Assembly (NCBI RefSeq): GCF_004366735.1 | Contig: NZ_SOQX01000001.1 | Span: 372,001 to 436,000, forward strand | From: Thiohalophilus thiocyanatoxydans | Lineage (GTDB): Bacteria; Pseudomonadota; Gammaproteobacteria; UBA6429; Thiohalophilaceae | Length of the DNA: 64,000 nucleotides | Reading direction: 5' to 3' | Part shown: piece after piece, positions 52,527-60,674 of the stretch | Layout: each line of letters opens with the position of its first letter | Numbering within the stretch: the stretch's first letter is position 1 | The notes under the pieces: model-generated | The model's input: only the letters and a program-made list of their open reading frames with translations | The model's database searches: none | Told to the model about the DNA's origin: nothing | Program-made: the position numbers and the translations under genes

Positions 52527-54062
52527 ATGATGAGTTCACGTCGCAAACAAAGCCGTTCGATTGCCTGGGTGCCTACCGCACCTGTCGGGCGTCCCGGCGC
52601 CCGGGGCGTTGACGCTGACAAGCCGGCAACGCAGGGCACTGCGCGCGCGAACCTCGCTTCGGTGCAATCCGGGCGGCATCCGCTGAGCAATGCCACGGAG
52701 AATACCCGGCTGTTTGATTACGAGCAGCGTACCAAAGCGGCCTTTGACGCGATCGTGCCGACGTTGAAACAGATTTCCGGTCTGCAGCATGAAGCGGACT
52801 TTGAACGGCGCGCCCAGGCGCTGGCCCAGGAACAACTCGGGTTCGCGTTGCCGGCGACTATCCTGGCCGATGCCTGGGTAACCCAACTGGATATGCGCCG
52901 GCTGTTTGCCTGGTGTGTATTCCAGACGTACCAACGATTTTGTGATGACTTTTTTACGAACAGTTTCCTAAGTCGTCTGGAAACGGAATTCCAGACTTTT
53001 TTAATCGAGTGCGGCTTTCACACACTGGACATTTCACCGTGTGCGGATGGTCGCCTGGCACACGTAATCAGTTATGTATTGCGTCTGCCGCATAAAGCAG
53101 TGCGTCGCAAGTCCTACGCCGGTGCCATGTTTGATATTGAAGACAGCATCGAAAAGTGGACCGAAACTGAGTTGCAACGGTTCCGCGAAGGGATACCGAC
53201 TACCGCTGATATGCCCACGCGTTATATGAAAACCGTGGTCTATCACTTCAGCTCAAGCGATCCCGAGCATGAAGGTTGCGCGGCGCACGGATCCGATGCG
53301 GGGCGCGCCGCGCAGGGCGGGCTGGAACGGCTGAAAGCGTTTCAGACCGCCGTGGAAAACAGCTTTTGCTGCGGCGCCTCGATCGATCTGATGCTGATCG
53401 GGCTGGATACGGACAACGATACGATTCGCATCCACATGCCGGATCGCCATGGCGAAATCGATCTCAAACGCTATCTGGATGCGGGAGATCTGTATGACGC
53501 TACGCTGTCGATGCAAGCCGCACAGGCACAGGAGTATGTGTCTGAACAGGTCCGGCAGGCCGGCGGTGAGATGAGCAACGGGATGCAGAGATTGATGGGC
53601 TATTTGCTGGTCAACAACTTCTCGCAGATCGAATATGTGCGCCAGTACTACGACGGCCGCTACCGGGATATCGGTCATGCGGAACGGTTTATCGGCGCCG
53701 GTATCGGTTTTGAGGAAGTGCAGTTACGCAACCTGACCTACTTTGCGTATATGCAAACCGTGGAGGAGGCAGCAGCCGATCTGGATGTGGGGATCAAGAT
53801 ATTCAGCAAGCTGAATGTCTCTCATGGTCTGCCGATTCCGCTTGTGGTGCGTTTTGACTACCACGGCCAGGTACCCGGGGCTCGCGAGCGAGCGGTTGGA
53901 CACTGCCAACGCGTCGATGCGGCCCTGAACGACCGTTATGCGGATCTGGCCAGCAACGGACTACTACACACGTTGCAGGTCGTACGTGATTGTCATGCCG
54001 GTGGCCGAATCGAGGTGATTGGGACATCGGTAATGGATGAAGTGACTGAGGAGGCACACTGA
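52527..54062 (+). CDS. csoSCA: Carboxysomal carbonic anhydrase CsoSCA
   Basis: The 511-residue shell-associated enzyme converts bicarbonate to CO2 inside the carboxysome. The diverged beta-class active site is intact: Cys172, Asp174 and Arg176 in SPCADGRLAH, His240 in VVYHFSSSD and Cys251 in HEGCAAHG, with the same H-to-C spacing as the characterised enzyme. The N-terminal 55 residues are disordered and basic (MMSSRRKQSRSIAWVPTAPV), where CsoS2/RuBisCO contacts are known in relatives. It starts 20 bases after csoS2 and its stop shares a base with csoS4A (TGATG). Confidence 0.96.
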   Translation: MMSSRRKQSRSIAWVPTAPVGRPGARGVDADKPATQGTARANLASVQSGRHPLSNATENTRLFDYEQRTKAAFDAIVPTLKQISGLQHEADFERRAQALAQEQLGFALPATILADAWVTQLDMRRLFAWCVFQTYQRFCDDFFTNSFLSRLETEFQTFLIECGFHTLDISPCADGRLAHVISYVLRLPHKAVRRKSYAGAMFDIEDSIEKWTETELQRFREGIPTTADMPTRYMKTVVYHFSSSDPEHEGCAAHGSDAGRAAQGGLERLKAFQTAVENSFCCGASIDLMLIGLDTDNDTIRIHMPDRHGEIDLKRYLDAGDLYDATLSMQAAQAQEYVSEQVRQAGGEMSNGMQRLMGYLLVNNFSQIEYVRQYYDGRYRDIGHAERFIGAGIGFEEVQLRNLTYFAYMQTVEEAAADLDVGIKIFSKLNVSHGLPIPLVVRFDYHGQVPGARERAVGHCQRVDAALNDRYADLASNGLLHTLQVVRDCHAGGRIEVIGTSVMDEVTEEAH

Positions 54063-54319
54063 TGAAGATCTGCCAGGTTGAACGGCCGTTGGTTGCCACC
54101 AATCGTATCCCCGGTCTGGAGCATCGGCACATGCAGGTCGTGCGGGACGGCAGTTCAATGCTGGTTGCCGTGGACGCCGTGGGTTGCATTCCCGGTGACT
54201 GGGTGATCTGTGTCGGCAGTTCCGCGGCGCGGGAAGCAGCAGGCAGCAAGGAGTATCCGAGTGATCTGACGATTGTCGGAATCATTGACCACTGGCCACC
54301 CGAAGAAGAGAGTGCGTAG
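54062..54319 (+). CDS. csoS4A: Carboxysome pentameric vertex protein CsoS4A
   Basis: The 85-residue BMV-fold protein forms pentamers at shell vertices. Signature: MKICQVERPLVATNRIPGLE, LVAVDAVGCIPGDWVICVGS SAAREA, and LTIVGIIDHWPP. The ATG overlaps the csoSCA stop by one base and its own TAG overlaps the GTG of csoS4B, so the three are translationally coupled. Confidence 0.95.
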   Translation: MKICQVERPLVATNRIPGLEHRHMQVVRDGSSMLVAVDAVGCIPGDWVICVGSSAAREAAGSKEYPSDLTIVGIIDHWPPEEESA

Positions 54320-54612
54320 TGGATATTTTGCAGGTCGAGGCACCGCTGGTCTGCACCCGTCGGATTGATGGGCTCAGGCAGAGCAGTTTGCGGGTGTTGC
54401 GCGACAAGAAGGGACAGCGTCATGTGGCGGTGGACCCGGTCGGCGCACGCGAGGGCAACTGGGTGTTTACAGTGAGTGGTTCGGCGGCACGTTATGCCAC
54501 GGGTGATTTCACGATACTTACGGATCTCACCATCGGCGGCATCATCGATTTCTGGGGGGCTGACGAGACTCGGCCAACCGGGAAGGGCGAGACAACGGAA
54601 CAGGCGTTGTAG
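54319..54612 (+). CDS. csoS4B: Carboxysome pentameric vertex protein CsoS4B
   Basis: The 97-residue paralogue of CsoS4A (ILQVEAPLVCTRRIDGLRQS, GAREGNWVFTVSGSAARYAT, LTIGGIIDFWG) starts with GTG at 54319, overlapping the csoS4A stop (TAGTG). CsoS4B is usually the more abundant of the two vertex proteins. The C-terminal 15 residues are a variable tail. Confidence 0.95.
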   Translation: MDILQVEAPLVCTRRIDGLRQSSLRVLRDKKGQRHVAVDPVGAREGNWVFTVSGSAARYATGDFTILTDLTIGGIIDFWGADETRPTGKGETTEQAL

Positions 54613-54660
54613 CGATTTTTACAGTTCAACAACCATGTTAATAGAGTAGGAGATAGAAAG

Positions 54661-54972
54661 ATGGCAAACGATAACTACGGCATTGCACTCGGCATGATCG
54701 AGACACGCGGGCTGGTTCCCGCCATCGAGGCGGCAGATGCCATGACCAAGGCGGCAGAAGTACGCATGATCGGTCGTGAATTCGTTGGTGGCGGTTACGT
54801 CACTGTTCTGGTTCGCGGTGAAACCGGCGCGGTTAACGCAGCAGTTCGCGCTGGTGCCGATGCCTGTGAACGTGTAGGTGACGGTCTGGTTGCAGCACAC
54901 ATCATTGCCCGTCCGCATCGTGAAGTAGAGCCGGTTCTGCCGACAGGTGGTAGCAGTAAAACTGCAGCCTAA
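54661..54972 (+). CDS. csoS1: Carboxysome hexameric shell protein CsoS1 (first copy)
   Basis: The 103-residue single-BMC protein makes the hexagonal facets of the shell. It carries IALGMIETRGLVPAIEAADA and GAVNAAVRAGADACERVGDG and HIIARPHREVE. It differs from the second copy at only about four positions before the tail (Asp4/Glu, Asn5/His, Met36/Leu, Ile37/Leu), with a distinct C-terminal tail (PVLPTGGSSKTAA). The two genes differ mostly at synonymous sites. AGGAGATAG precedes the ATG. Confidence 0.96.
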   Translation: MANDNYGIALGMIETRGLVPAIEAADAMTKAAEVRMIGREFVGGGYVTVLVRGETGAVNAAVRAGADACERVGDGLVAAHIIARPHREVEPVLPTGGSSKTAA

Positions 54973-55013
54973 CAGACAGGCGTTGTATTTAACTGACTAA
55001 GGAGTAACACACC

Positions 55014-55328
55014 ATGGCCAACGAACACTACGGCATAGCACTGGGAATGATTGAAACGCGCGGGCTGGTGCCCGCCATCGAGGCGGCAGATGCCATGACC
55101 AAAGCGGCAGAAGTTCGCCTGCTCGGGCGGGAATTTGTCGGCGGCGGTTATGTCACCGTGCTCGTGCGTGGCGAGACCGGTGCGGTAAATGCAGCCGTGC
55201 GTGCGGGCGCGGATGCGTGTGAGCGCGTAGGCGATGGCCTGGTGGCTGCTCATATCATTGCCCGTCCGCATCGCGAAGTCGAGCAGGTGCTCGGCGATGC
55301 CGGTAACAGTGAAACCGCAGATAAATGA
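55014..55328 (+). CDS. csoS1: Carboxysome hexameric shell protein CsoS1 (second copy)
   Basis: The 104-residue paralogue has the same BMC core and tail EQVLGDAGNSETADK. Pore-lining and edge residues (Lys in AMTKAAEVR, Arg in HIIARPH) are conserved. Only two single-BMC copies are present, where H. neapolitanus has three. AAGGAG lies 10 bases before the ATG. Confidence 0.96.
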   Translation: MANEHYGIALGMIETRGLVPAIEAADAMTKAAEVRLLGREFVGGGYVTVLVRGETGAVNAAVRAGADACERVGDGLVAAHIIARPHREVEQVLGDAGNSETADK

Positions 55329-55355
55329 TTGGTTGACGCTGACTGAGCCGTCGTC

Positions 55356-55832
55356 ATGCTGCACGCCAAAGCTGATCAACGCGTATTGGGTTATCTCGGC
55401 CGGGCTCTGAGTCTTGAACTCTCGGCAGTCCAGCTGTACAGCACCCAGGCACGACTTGTCGCGACCTGGGGGCTGACCGAGGTATCCAAACGGTTGAGCA
55501 ATGAGGCCAGTGAGGAAATGGCGCATGCGGACCGGATTATCGGCCGCATGCTCGCCCTCGGCGTGGCACCCAACGCTTCGCAACTGCGTCCGCCCAAACT
55601 TGGCCGCAGCCTGCAGGAGCTGTTACAGCACAACCATGCATTCGAAAACGAACTGATCCGGTTGTATACCGAGGCGACACAGCACTGTGCACGCAGCGGG
55701 GATCATGACAACCGGTTGTTTTTTGAAGAACTCCTCGGTGAGGAGCAAGGCCATGCCGCTGAACTGGCGAAGTGGCTGAAAGAACTGGAACAACCCGGCG
55801 TTAGGGTCAACAAGACGCGCGCCACTTTTTAA
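55356..55832 (+). CDS. Ferritin-like/bacterioferritin family protein of the cso operon
   Basis: The 158-residue four-helix protein is of the ferritin-like superfamily, commonly found in this place in cso operons. Helix signatures ALSLELSAVQLYSTQARLVA, EASEEMAHADRIIGRML, FENELIRLYTEATQHC and FFEELLGEEQGHAAELAKWL supply two ExxH-type metal motifs (EEMAH, EEQGH), so a di-iron site appears intact. Its role in carboxysome function is unknown; iron or redox protection is suggested. The ATG follows csoS1 by 27 bases without a strong ribosome-binding site. Confidence 0.85.
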   Translation: MLHAKADQRVLGYLGRALSLELSAVQLYSTQARLVATWGLTEVSKRLSNEASEEMAHADRIIGRMLALGVAPNASQLRPPKLGRSLQELLQHNHAFENELIRLYTEATQHCARSGDHDNRLFFEELLGEEQGHAAELAKWLKELEQPGVRVNKTRATF

Positions 55833-55844
55833 CGGAGGCGAACC

Positions 55845-56111
55845 ATGAGTCAACAATGGCAGGAACGTATCCGACCCGCTCGCCTGGAGCGGCGTTATGA
55901 ATTCGCCGATTACCAGAGTTTGCGAGACTTTCTCGATCGCGCCGCGGATATCTCGGAGCGTGAAGGTTTGTATCCCGATATGGGCTTTGGTCGCGACTAT
56001 GTCAATGTGACCATCCATGCGGATGAAGAAAGCAATGAGCTGGGCGATCAACAACGCCGCCTGGCTGCCGAATACGACGCCTTGCTTGATACAGAGCAAG
56101 GGACGCACTAG
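55845..56111 (+). CDS. acRAF, RuBisCO assembly factor (pterin dehydratase-like)
   Basis: The 88-residue protein has the pterin-4a-carbinolamine dehydratase fold of alpha-carboxysome RuBisCO assembly factors: RLERRYEFADYQSLRDFLDR, then GLYPDMGFGRDYVNVTIHAD. True dehydratases have an EHHP-type motif with catalytic His residues, which is absent here (YVNVTIHAD), so it acts as a chaperone rather than an enzyme. AACGGAGGCG precedes the ATG. It lies between the ferritin-like gene and mcdA, the usual order. Confidence 0.9.
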   Translation: MSQQWQERIRPARLERRYEFADYQSLRDFLDRAADISEREGLYPDMGFGRDYVNVTIHADEESNELGDQQRRLAAEYDALLDTEQGTH

Positions 56112-56122
56112 GAGTCAATCGG

Positions 56123-56743
56123 ATGGCCGTCATCGCTCTGGTAGGAAATAAAGGCGGTGCCGGCAAGACCACATTGTCCATCAATCTGGCCGTGGCACTG
56201 GCCGAACAGGCTGACACTGTGTTGATGGATGCCGATCCGCAAGGCTCTTCGGTGCAATGGAAAGTGATAGGTGATAGCCACTTGCCTGTAGTCGTGGCCG
56301 GAGAACCCCTGGATGAGGCAATTGCCACAATGGCGCGTCAACATCAGCATGTGGTTGTGGATTGTCCACCTTCGGTTCAGGCACCACAGACCCATGAAGC
56401 CCTGCAGGCTTGCGATGTGGCTCTGATACCGGTGCAACCCTCGCCAGTCGATCTGTGGGCGACGGTGCATATCGAGCAGGCCATTGAGCGGGCGAAACAG
56501 GCGAATTCGCAACTGTCGCCCTGGTTGATTATCAATCAACTTGAACCGCGCACCACGTTATCACGGCTGGTTCGCGAAGCGGTGGCGGAGATCGATATCC
56601 CGGTAGCCGAGACAGCGATTCGTCGGCGTGCCATTTATCGCAGCAGCGTTCTGGAAGGCAAAAGCGTGTATGACATGGGACGTCGGGGCGCCGATGCAGT
56701 GAGCGAACTCAATCAACTGATTCGGGAGGTAATACCCTCATGA
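56123..56743 (+). CDS. mcdA: Carboxysome-positioning ATPase McdA (ParA family)
   Basis: The 206-residue ParA-type ATPase has a deviant Walker A KGGAGKTTLSIN (residues 10-18 region), switch I DADPQGSSVQW, and Walker B VVVDCPPS. With McdB it spaces carboxysomes along the nucleoid. The McdB gene follows with a 4-base overlap (ATGA), which confirms the assignment. Confidence 0.94.
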   Translation: MAVIALVGNKGGAGKTTLSINLAVALAEQADTVLMDADPQGSSVQWKVIGDSHLPVVVAGEPLDEAIATMARQHQHVVVDCPPSVQAPQTHEALQACDVALIPVQPSPVDLWATVHIEQAIERAKQANSQLSPWLIINQLEPRTTLSRLVREAVAEIDIPVAETAIRRRAIYRSSVLEGKSVYDMGRRGADAVSELNQLIREVIPS

Positions 56744-56982
56744 GCGAGAGTGACAAGACACGTCAGAAGCTGGTGGACTCCATGCGCAAAACCAAGTCAG
56801 ATCCTGCGGACAAGGAACAGGCGAAGGCGTCGACTGGAAAAACAGAGCCGGAAAAAACAGAGCCAGCCGCATCAGATAATAAAGCCGACAAGGCAGTGAA
56901 AAAAAAGACAAAGGCAAAACCGGAAAATACCGTCGATATTGATGCCTATCAGTCAAGGCGAGGGCGTGTTTGGCCGGATTAA
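56740..56982 (+). CDS. mcdB: Carboxysome-positioning adaptor McdB
   Basis: The 80-residue disordered, highly charged protein links McdA to carboxysomes. Sequence features are typical of alpha-McdB: N-terminal MSESDKTRQKLVDSMRKTKS, a Lys/Glu/Pro-rich middle, and a C-terminal RRGRVWPD with the invariant Trp. It overlaps mcdA by 4 bases. A third ATCGAT promoter-like site begins 16 bases after its stop. Confidence 0.92.
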   Translation: MSESDKTRQKLVDSMRKTKSDPADKEQAKASTGKTEPEKTEPAASDNKADKAVKKKTKAKPENTVDIDAYQSRRGRVWPD

Positions 56983-56997
56983 TGTATCGATATTAGT

Positions 56998-57053
56998 CAA
57001 TCATTTGGCCGGGGAATATCGATTAGTCTCATAACTTGAATGCAGCACATACT
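56998..57053 (+). promoter_or_regulatory. Third ATCGAT-type site, upstream of the small gene and SulP
   Basis: CAATC (56998-57002), 15 bases, ATCGAT (57018-57023), then TAGTCT at the -35 place (57024-57029) and CATACT (57048-57053) as -10 with an 18-base spacer. A second TATCGATA lies at 56985-56992. The spacing CWATC-N15-ATCGAT is the same as at csoS1D and cbbL. Confidence 0.55.
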
Positions 57054-57085
57054 TGAAATGAAAGACCAACAAAGAGGGTTAAACG

Positions 57086-57334
57086 ATGTCGGCTCTCAGC
57101 AAGGAGCTCATTTCTTCGGTGCTGCATGTTGTGGTGGGCTTCAATTCCCGGCGTGTCCGCACGACAAGACAAGTTGTCCGTAGACCAAGCGTCTTTGGTA
57201 CAAGCCTGGCGTATATTTTCTCACCTGCGAACCTCCCGGTCGACAGCTTAACCGTGCATGAAGTTTGTTTAGATGCGCCGGTGCGCACTATGGTGCTACT
57301 GCGTGTTGTTAATGATTCCGAAGTGATGGAGTAA
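57086..57334 (+). CDS. Small hypothetical protein in the carboxysome/SulP operon, 82 residues
   Basis: I do not recognise the family. The protein opens with an amphipathic helix-like stretch (MSALSKELISSVLHVVVGFN), has an Arg-rich middle (NSRRVRTTRQVVRRPSVFG) and an acidic, hydrophobic C-terminus. It has no signal peptide or TM. GAGG lies 8 bases before the ATG, and the stop is only 8 bases from the SulP start, so the two are translated together. Its basic middle could bind RuBisCO, RNA or the acidic face of a shell protein (speculation). No other frame in the stretch is better. Confidence 0.65.
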   Translation: MSALSKELISSVLHVVVGFNSRRVRTTRQVVRRPSVFGTSLAYIFSPANLPVDSLTVHEVCLDAPVRTMVLLRVVNDSEVME

Positions 57335-57342
57335 AACCTGTT

Positions 57343-59496
57343 ATGTCGGCATGGTTGACTACGTTGTTTCCCTTCCTTCGCTGGTTCCCCATGAGCCGCG
57401 AGGTGATCCGTGCGGATCTGATCGCGGGGATCACGGTCGCCCTGGTGCTGGTACCGCAGAGCATGGCCTATGCCCAGCTGGCCGGGCTGCCGGTGGTTTA
57501 CGGGTTATATGCATCGTTTGTGCCTGTGATTGTCGCATCCCTGTGGGGATCATCCAGTCAGTTACACACCGGGCCGGTCGCCATGCTCTCCTTGATGTCG
57601 GCCGCGGCATTGATTCCCCTGGCCAGTCCGGGCAGTGCTGAATTTATCGAACTGTCGGTGATGCTGGCCCTGATGGTCGGAATCCTGCGTCTGGCGCTGG
57701 GTTTGTTCCGACTCGGGGCGATTGTCAATCTGCTCTCCAGTCCGGTAATTGTCGGTTTTACCAATGCCGCAGCGTTGATCATCGGTCTGTCGCAACTGAG
57801 CAAGGTCATTGGCGTACCTTTCCCGCGCACGGAATCGTATCTGGCCGATTTGTGGCGTGTCATTGAGCAGCTCCCTTATCTTCACCTGGAAACTGTCCTG
57901 TTTGCTGCCGGGGCGTTTTTGCTGATTTACGGATTGAAAAGAAAACTGCCCTCATTGCCGGGCGTTCTGATCGCAGTGGCGGTGACGACCCTGATCAGTG
58001 CCCTTGTGTCGTACGAGAACAAAATGCAGGTCACCCAGGCGCAGATCCAGAGCGAGAAAGTTGTCTCGGCAATGACGGATTTCGCCCGGGCAAAACAGCT
58101 CATTAACAAACTGACCGAGGAAATTTCCTCGCTCAATCAACAGGCCGGCAAACTGGAGGAACAGGCCGGGCTGGAGAATATTGAGCAGGCCGCCGAATTG
58201 CGCGCCACGGCAGCGGTTCGTAAACATGAGCTGAATATTCTGAAAAAAGAACAGACTCTGAAACGTGTCGCCCTGCACAAGATGACCTTGCAAGGAGTGC
58301 AAACACCGGCCGGGCAATGGCAGTTCTATCCTGAAGAAGCGGTACCCGATAACAGGGAGAGCGACGAAAAAAGCTGGCGTTTTGACAGTATCGAGGACGG
58401 TCAGATTGTTCTGTCGTCTGGCGGCGCCGTGGTGGGAACAATTCCCGAAGGCCTGCCTGACTTCAATGTGCCGACCCTGCAGTGGGATTTGATGCTTGCG
58501 CTGTTGCCGGCCGCGCTGGTCATGGCGTTGATCGGCTTCATGGAAGCCACCTCCATCTCGAAGGCGATTGCCAGCACGACCGGTGAGCGGGTCGATACCA
58601 GCAAGGAACTGGTCGGTCAGGGCCTGGCCAATATTGCCGGCAGCTTCTTCAGTTCCTATACGGTCAGTGGTTCGTTCTCGCGATCCGCCGTCGCGGCCAG
58701 AACCGGTGCGCGAACCGGCATGTTTGCTATTATCAGCGCGGTTGCGGTGGTGCTGGTCCTGCTGTTTTTCACGACATATCTCTATCATTTGCCACAGGCG
58801 GTCCTGGCCGTTATCGTGATGATGGCGGTGTTCAGCCTGATTCGCATCAGGCCGCTGATACAGGCCTGGCGTGTGGACAGAGTCAGCGCCGGAATCGGTG
58901 TGGTAACGTTTCTAGCCACCTTGCTGATGGCTCCTGCCATCGCCAACGGTATCCTGCTGGGGATCAGTCTGACAGTCCTGCATTATCTGATACGGATCAT
59001 GAGGCCGCGCGCGGAAATTGTCAGTCACAAGGAAGATGGCTCCCTGGGAGGTATCAAAGCACATCACCTGAAACCCATCAGTGAACTCTATGTCCCCGTG
59101 CGATTCGATGGGTCGTTGACCTTTATCAATGTGGCTTATTTTGAGGATATAGTTCTGGAAGCATTGAGTGAGTTTCCGCGTGCCAAGGTGATTCTGGTGA
59201 TCGGCAGCAGCATCAATGAAATCGATGCTTCCGGGGAAGAGAAAGTACGGGAGGTCGCCCGTCGTTTACGTGATTCCGGTGTACAGCTTATGTTCAGCGG
59301 GCTCAAGCATCAGGTTATGCAGGTCATGGAAAGCAGCGGCCTGATGGATGAACTGGGCAGAGAGGCGTTTTTTGCTGACAAGCAGACCGCCTTGCAGACC
59401 CTGAAAAACCTTTTCGAAAAAAGGGTCATAGAGCCCCGGGATTCAGACGACCGGACTGTTTACCGTGGTGGCAATGTCACCAGTCATCTTCTTTGA
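57343..59496 (+). CDS. SulP/SLC26-family anion transporter with STAS domain and coiled-coil insertion
   Basis: The 717-residue protein belongs to the family that includes bicarbonate importers. It begins with the SulP core (REVIRADLIAGITVALVLVP then MAYAQLAGLPVVYGLYASFV), has further motifs MALIGFMEATSISKAIASTT and SGSFSRSAVAARTGARTG, and ends in a STAS domain (about 585-700, GSSINEIDASGEEKVREVAR). Location next to carboxysome genes suggests bicarbonate as substrate. An insertion of about 140 residues (about 222-365) breaks the usual core before GTIPEGLPDF, with a heptad-patterned stretch (SEKVVSAMTDFARAKQLINK, then EEISSLNQQAGKLEEQAG). Relatives are about 560-590 residues. By standard topology the insert would face the periplasm. 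Confidence 0.88.
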   Translation: MSAWLTTLFPFLRWFPMSREVIRADLIAGITVALVLVPQSMAYAQLAGLPVVYGLYASFVPVIVASLWGSSSQLHTGPVAMLSLMSAAALIPLASPGSAEFIELSVMLALMVGILRLALGLFRLGAIVNLLSSPVIVGFTNAAALIIGLSQLSKVIGVPFPRTESYLADLWRVIEQLPYLHLETVLFAAGAFLLIYGLKRKLPSLPGVLIAVAVTTLISALVSYENKMQVTQAQIQSEKVVSAMTDFARAKQLINKLTEEISSLNQQAGKLEEQAGLENIEQAAELRATAAVRKHELNILKKEQTLKRVALHKMTLQGVQTPAGQWQFYPEEAVPDNRESDEKSWRFDSIEDGQIVLSSGGAVVGTIPEGLPDFNVPTLQWDLMLALLPAALVMALIGFMEATSISKAIASTTGERVDTSKELVGQGLANIAGSFFSSYTVSGSFSRSAVAARTGARTGMFAIISAVAVVLVLLFFTTYLYHLPQAVLAVIVMMAVFSLIRIRPLIQAWRVDRVSAGIGVVTFLATLLMAPAIANGILLGISLTVLHYLIRIMRPRAEIVSHKEDGSLGGIKAHHLKPISELYVPVRFDGSLTFINVAYFEDIVLEALSEFPRAKVILVIGSSINEIDASGEEKVREVARRLRDSGVQLMFSGLKHQVMQVMESSGLMDELGREAFFADKQTALQTLKNLFEKRVIEPRDSDDRTVYRGGNVTSHLL

Positions 59497-59504
59497 GGAA
59501 AAAA

Positions 59505-60617
59505 ATGCCCAAACGTGTAGACAAAAGCCGGCGGGGGAAATATAAAAACGGGACTATGGATAATTCCTCCGATTATACCTACACCCCACCGGGGGCCATG
59601 CCGGATTTTCTGCTTCGTCACGCAACCCTGCGGCAGCTACAGGTATTCGAAACCATTGTCCGGTTGGGCAGTTTTACCCGTGCGGCTGAAGAGCTGTTTT
59701 TGACCCAGCCGACGGTCTCCATGCAGATCAAGAAACTGTCCGATGTGGTTGGCATCTCTCTCTTTGAACATGTCGGCCGCAACGTCGAGCCTACCGAGGC
59801 GGGGATGGAGGTCTATCAGGCCTGCCGGGATATTTTCAACATTATGGCTAACCTGGAGATGAAGATTTCCGATCTCAAGGGTATGAAACAGGGCCGGTTA
59901 CGCCTGGGGGCAATTACCACGGCCAAGTATTTTGCCCCGGAAGTGCTGGGCGAATTCAGTGTACTTTACCCCGGGATCGATGTGGCCCTGAAAGTGACCA
60001 ATCGGGACCGGATCATTGAGCGTATGCGGGCCAACGAAGATGACCTTTATATCATGGGGCAGGCCCCCTCCGACGAGATGGAAATGGTGGCTTTTCCTAT
60101 CGCGCCAAACCCACTGGTGGTCATGGCACCGCGTAACCATCCCCTGGTCGCTGAAAAGAACATTCCCCTGGAGCGGATTGCAGAGGAGCCTTTCATTCTG
60201 CGTGAGCCGGGCTCGGGAATTCGTGATGCCATGTTGCGCAAGTTCGATGAACACAAGATGCGGCCCAGAGTCAAAATGGAACTGGGCAGTAACGAGGCGA
60301 TCAAACATGCCATCGTGGGCGGGCTGGGTCTGTCGGTGCTGTCGTTACATACATTGACGCTCGAAGGGACCGAGGGGCCGGTGGCGATTCTGGATGTGGA
60401 AGGTTTCCCAATTATGCGTCAATGGTACCTGGTTTATCCGAAGGCCAAGGAATTGTCCCTGGTCTCCAAGGCATTTGTCGATTTTGCCCGGGGACTCGAG
60501 ACACAGATGCGTGATCGCATGCGGAATATCTGGCCCGATCTGGAACAGTATCTGGGCAGCAAAGACGCTGACTCGACCATCGAAAAAGACACTTCGGGCA
60601 AGAAAAAAAGCGCCTGA
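59505..60617 (+). CDS. cbbR: LysR-type regulator of CO2 fixation, CbbR
   Basis: The 370-residue regulator has a LysR helix-turn-helix (about 40-95, RATLRQLQVF then FTRAAEELFLTQPTVSMQIK) and a co-inducer domain with GRLRLGAITTAKYFAPEVLG, typical of CbbR, which senses Calvin-cycle metabolites. The ATG at 59505 is chosen because GAGGAAAAAA precedes it; an in-frame TTG at 59493 overlaps the SulP stop. The first 35 residues are a basic, unusual N-terminal extension. It is the last gene of the operon, in the same direction as cbbL rather than divergent from it. Confidence 0.92.
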   Translation: MPKRVDKSRRGKYKNGTMDNSSDYTYTPPGAMPDFLLRHATLRQLQVFETIVRLGSFTRAAEELFLTQPTVSMQIKKLSDVVGISLFEHVGRNVEPTEAGMEVYQACRDIFNIMANLEMKISDLKGMKQGRLRLGAITTAKYFAPEVLGEFSVLYPGIDVALKVTNRDRIIERMRANEDDLYIMGQAPSDEMEMVAFPIAPNPLVVMAPRNHPLVAEKNIPLERIAEEPFILREPGSGIRDAMLRKFDEHKMRPRVKMELGSNEAIKHAIVGGLGLSVLSLHTLTLEGTEGPVAILDVEGFPIMRQWYLVYPKAKELSLVSKAFVDFARGLETQMRDRMRNIWPDLEQYLGSKDADSTIEKDTSGKKKSA

Positions 60618-60674
60618 GCCCGCTTGCCTTTGATCAAACTGTCAATGCGCTATCAGTAACGGAATCCCGTGAGT

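Noticed and set aside
57952-58788. 278-codon minus-strand frame across the SulP insertion
   Set aside because: The SulP frame continues on both sides with family sequence, and the minus frame has no start signal or family-like motif.
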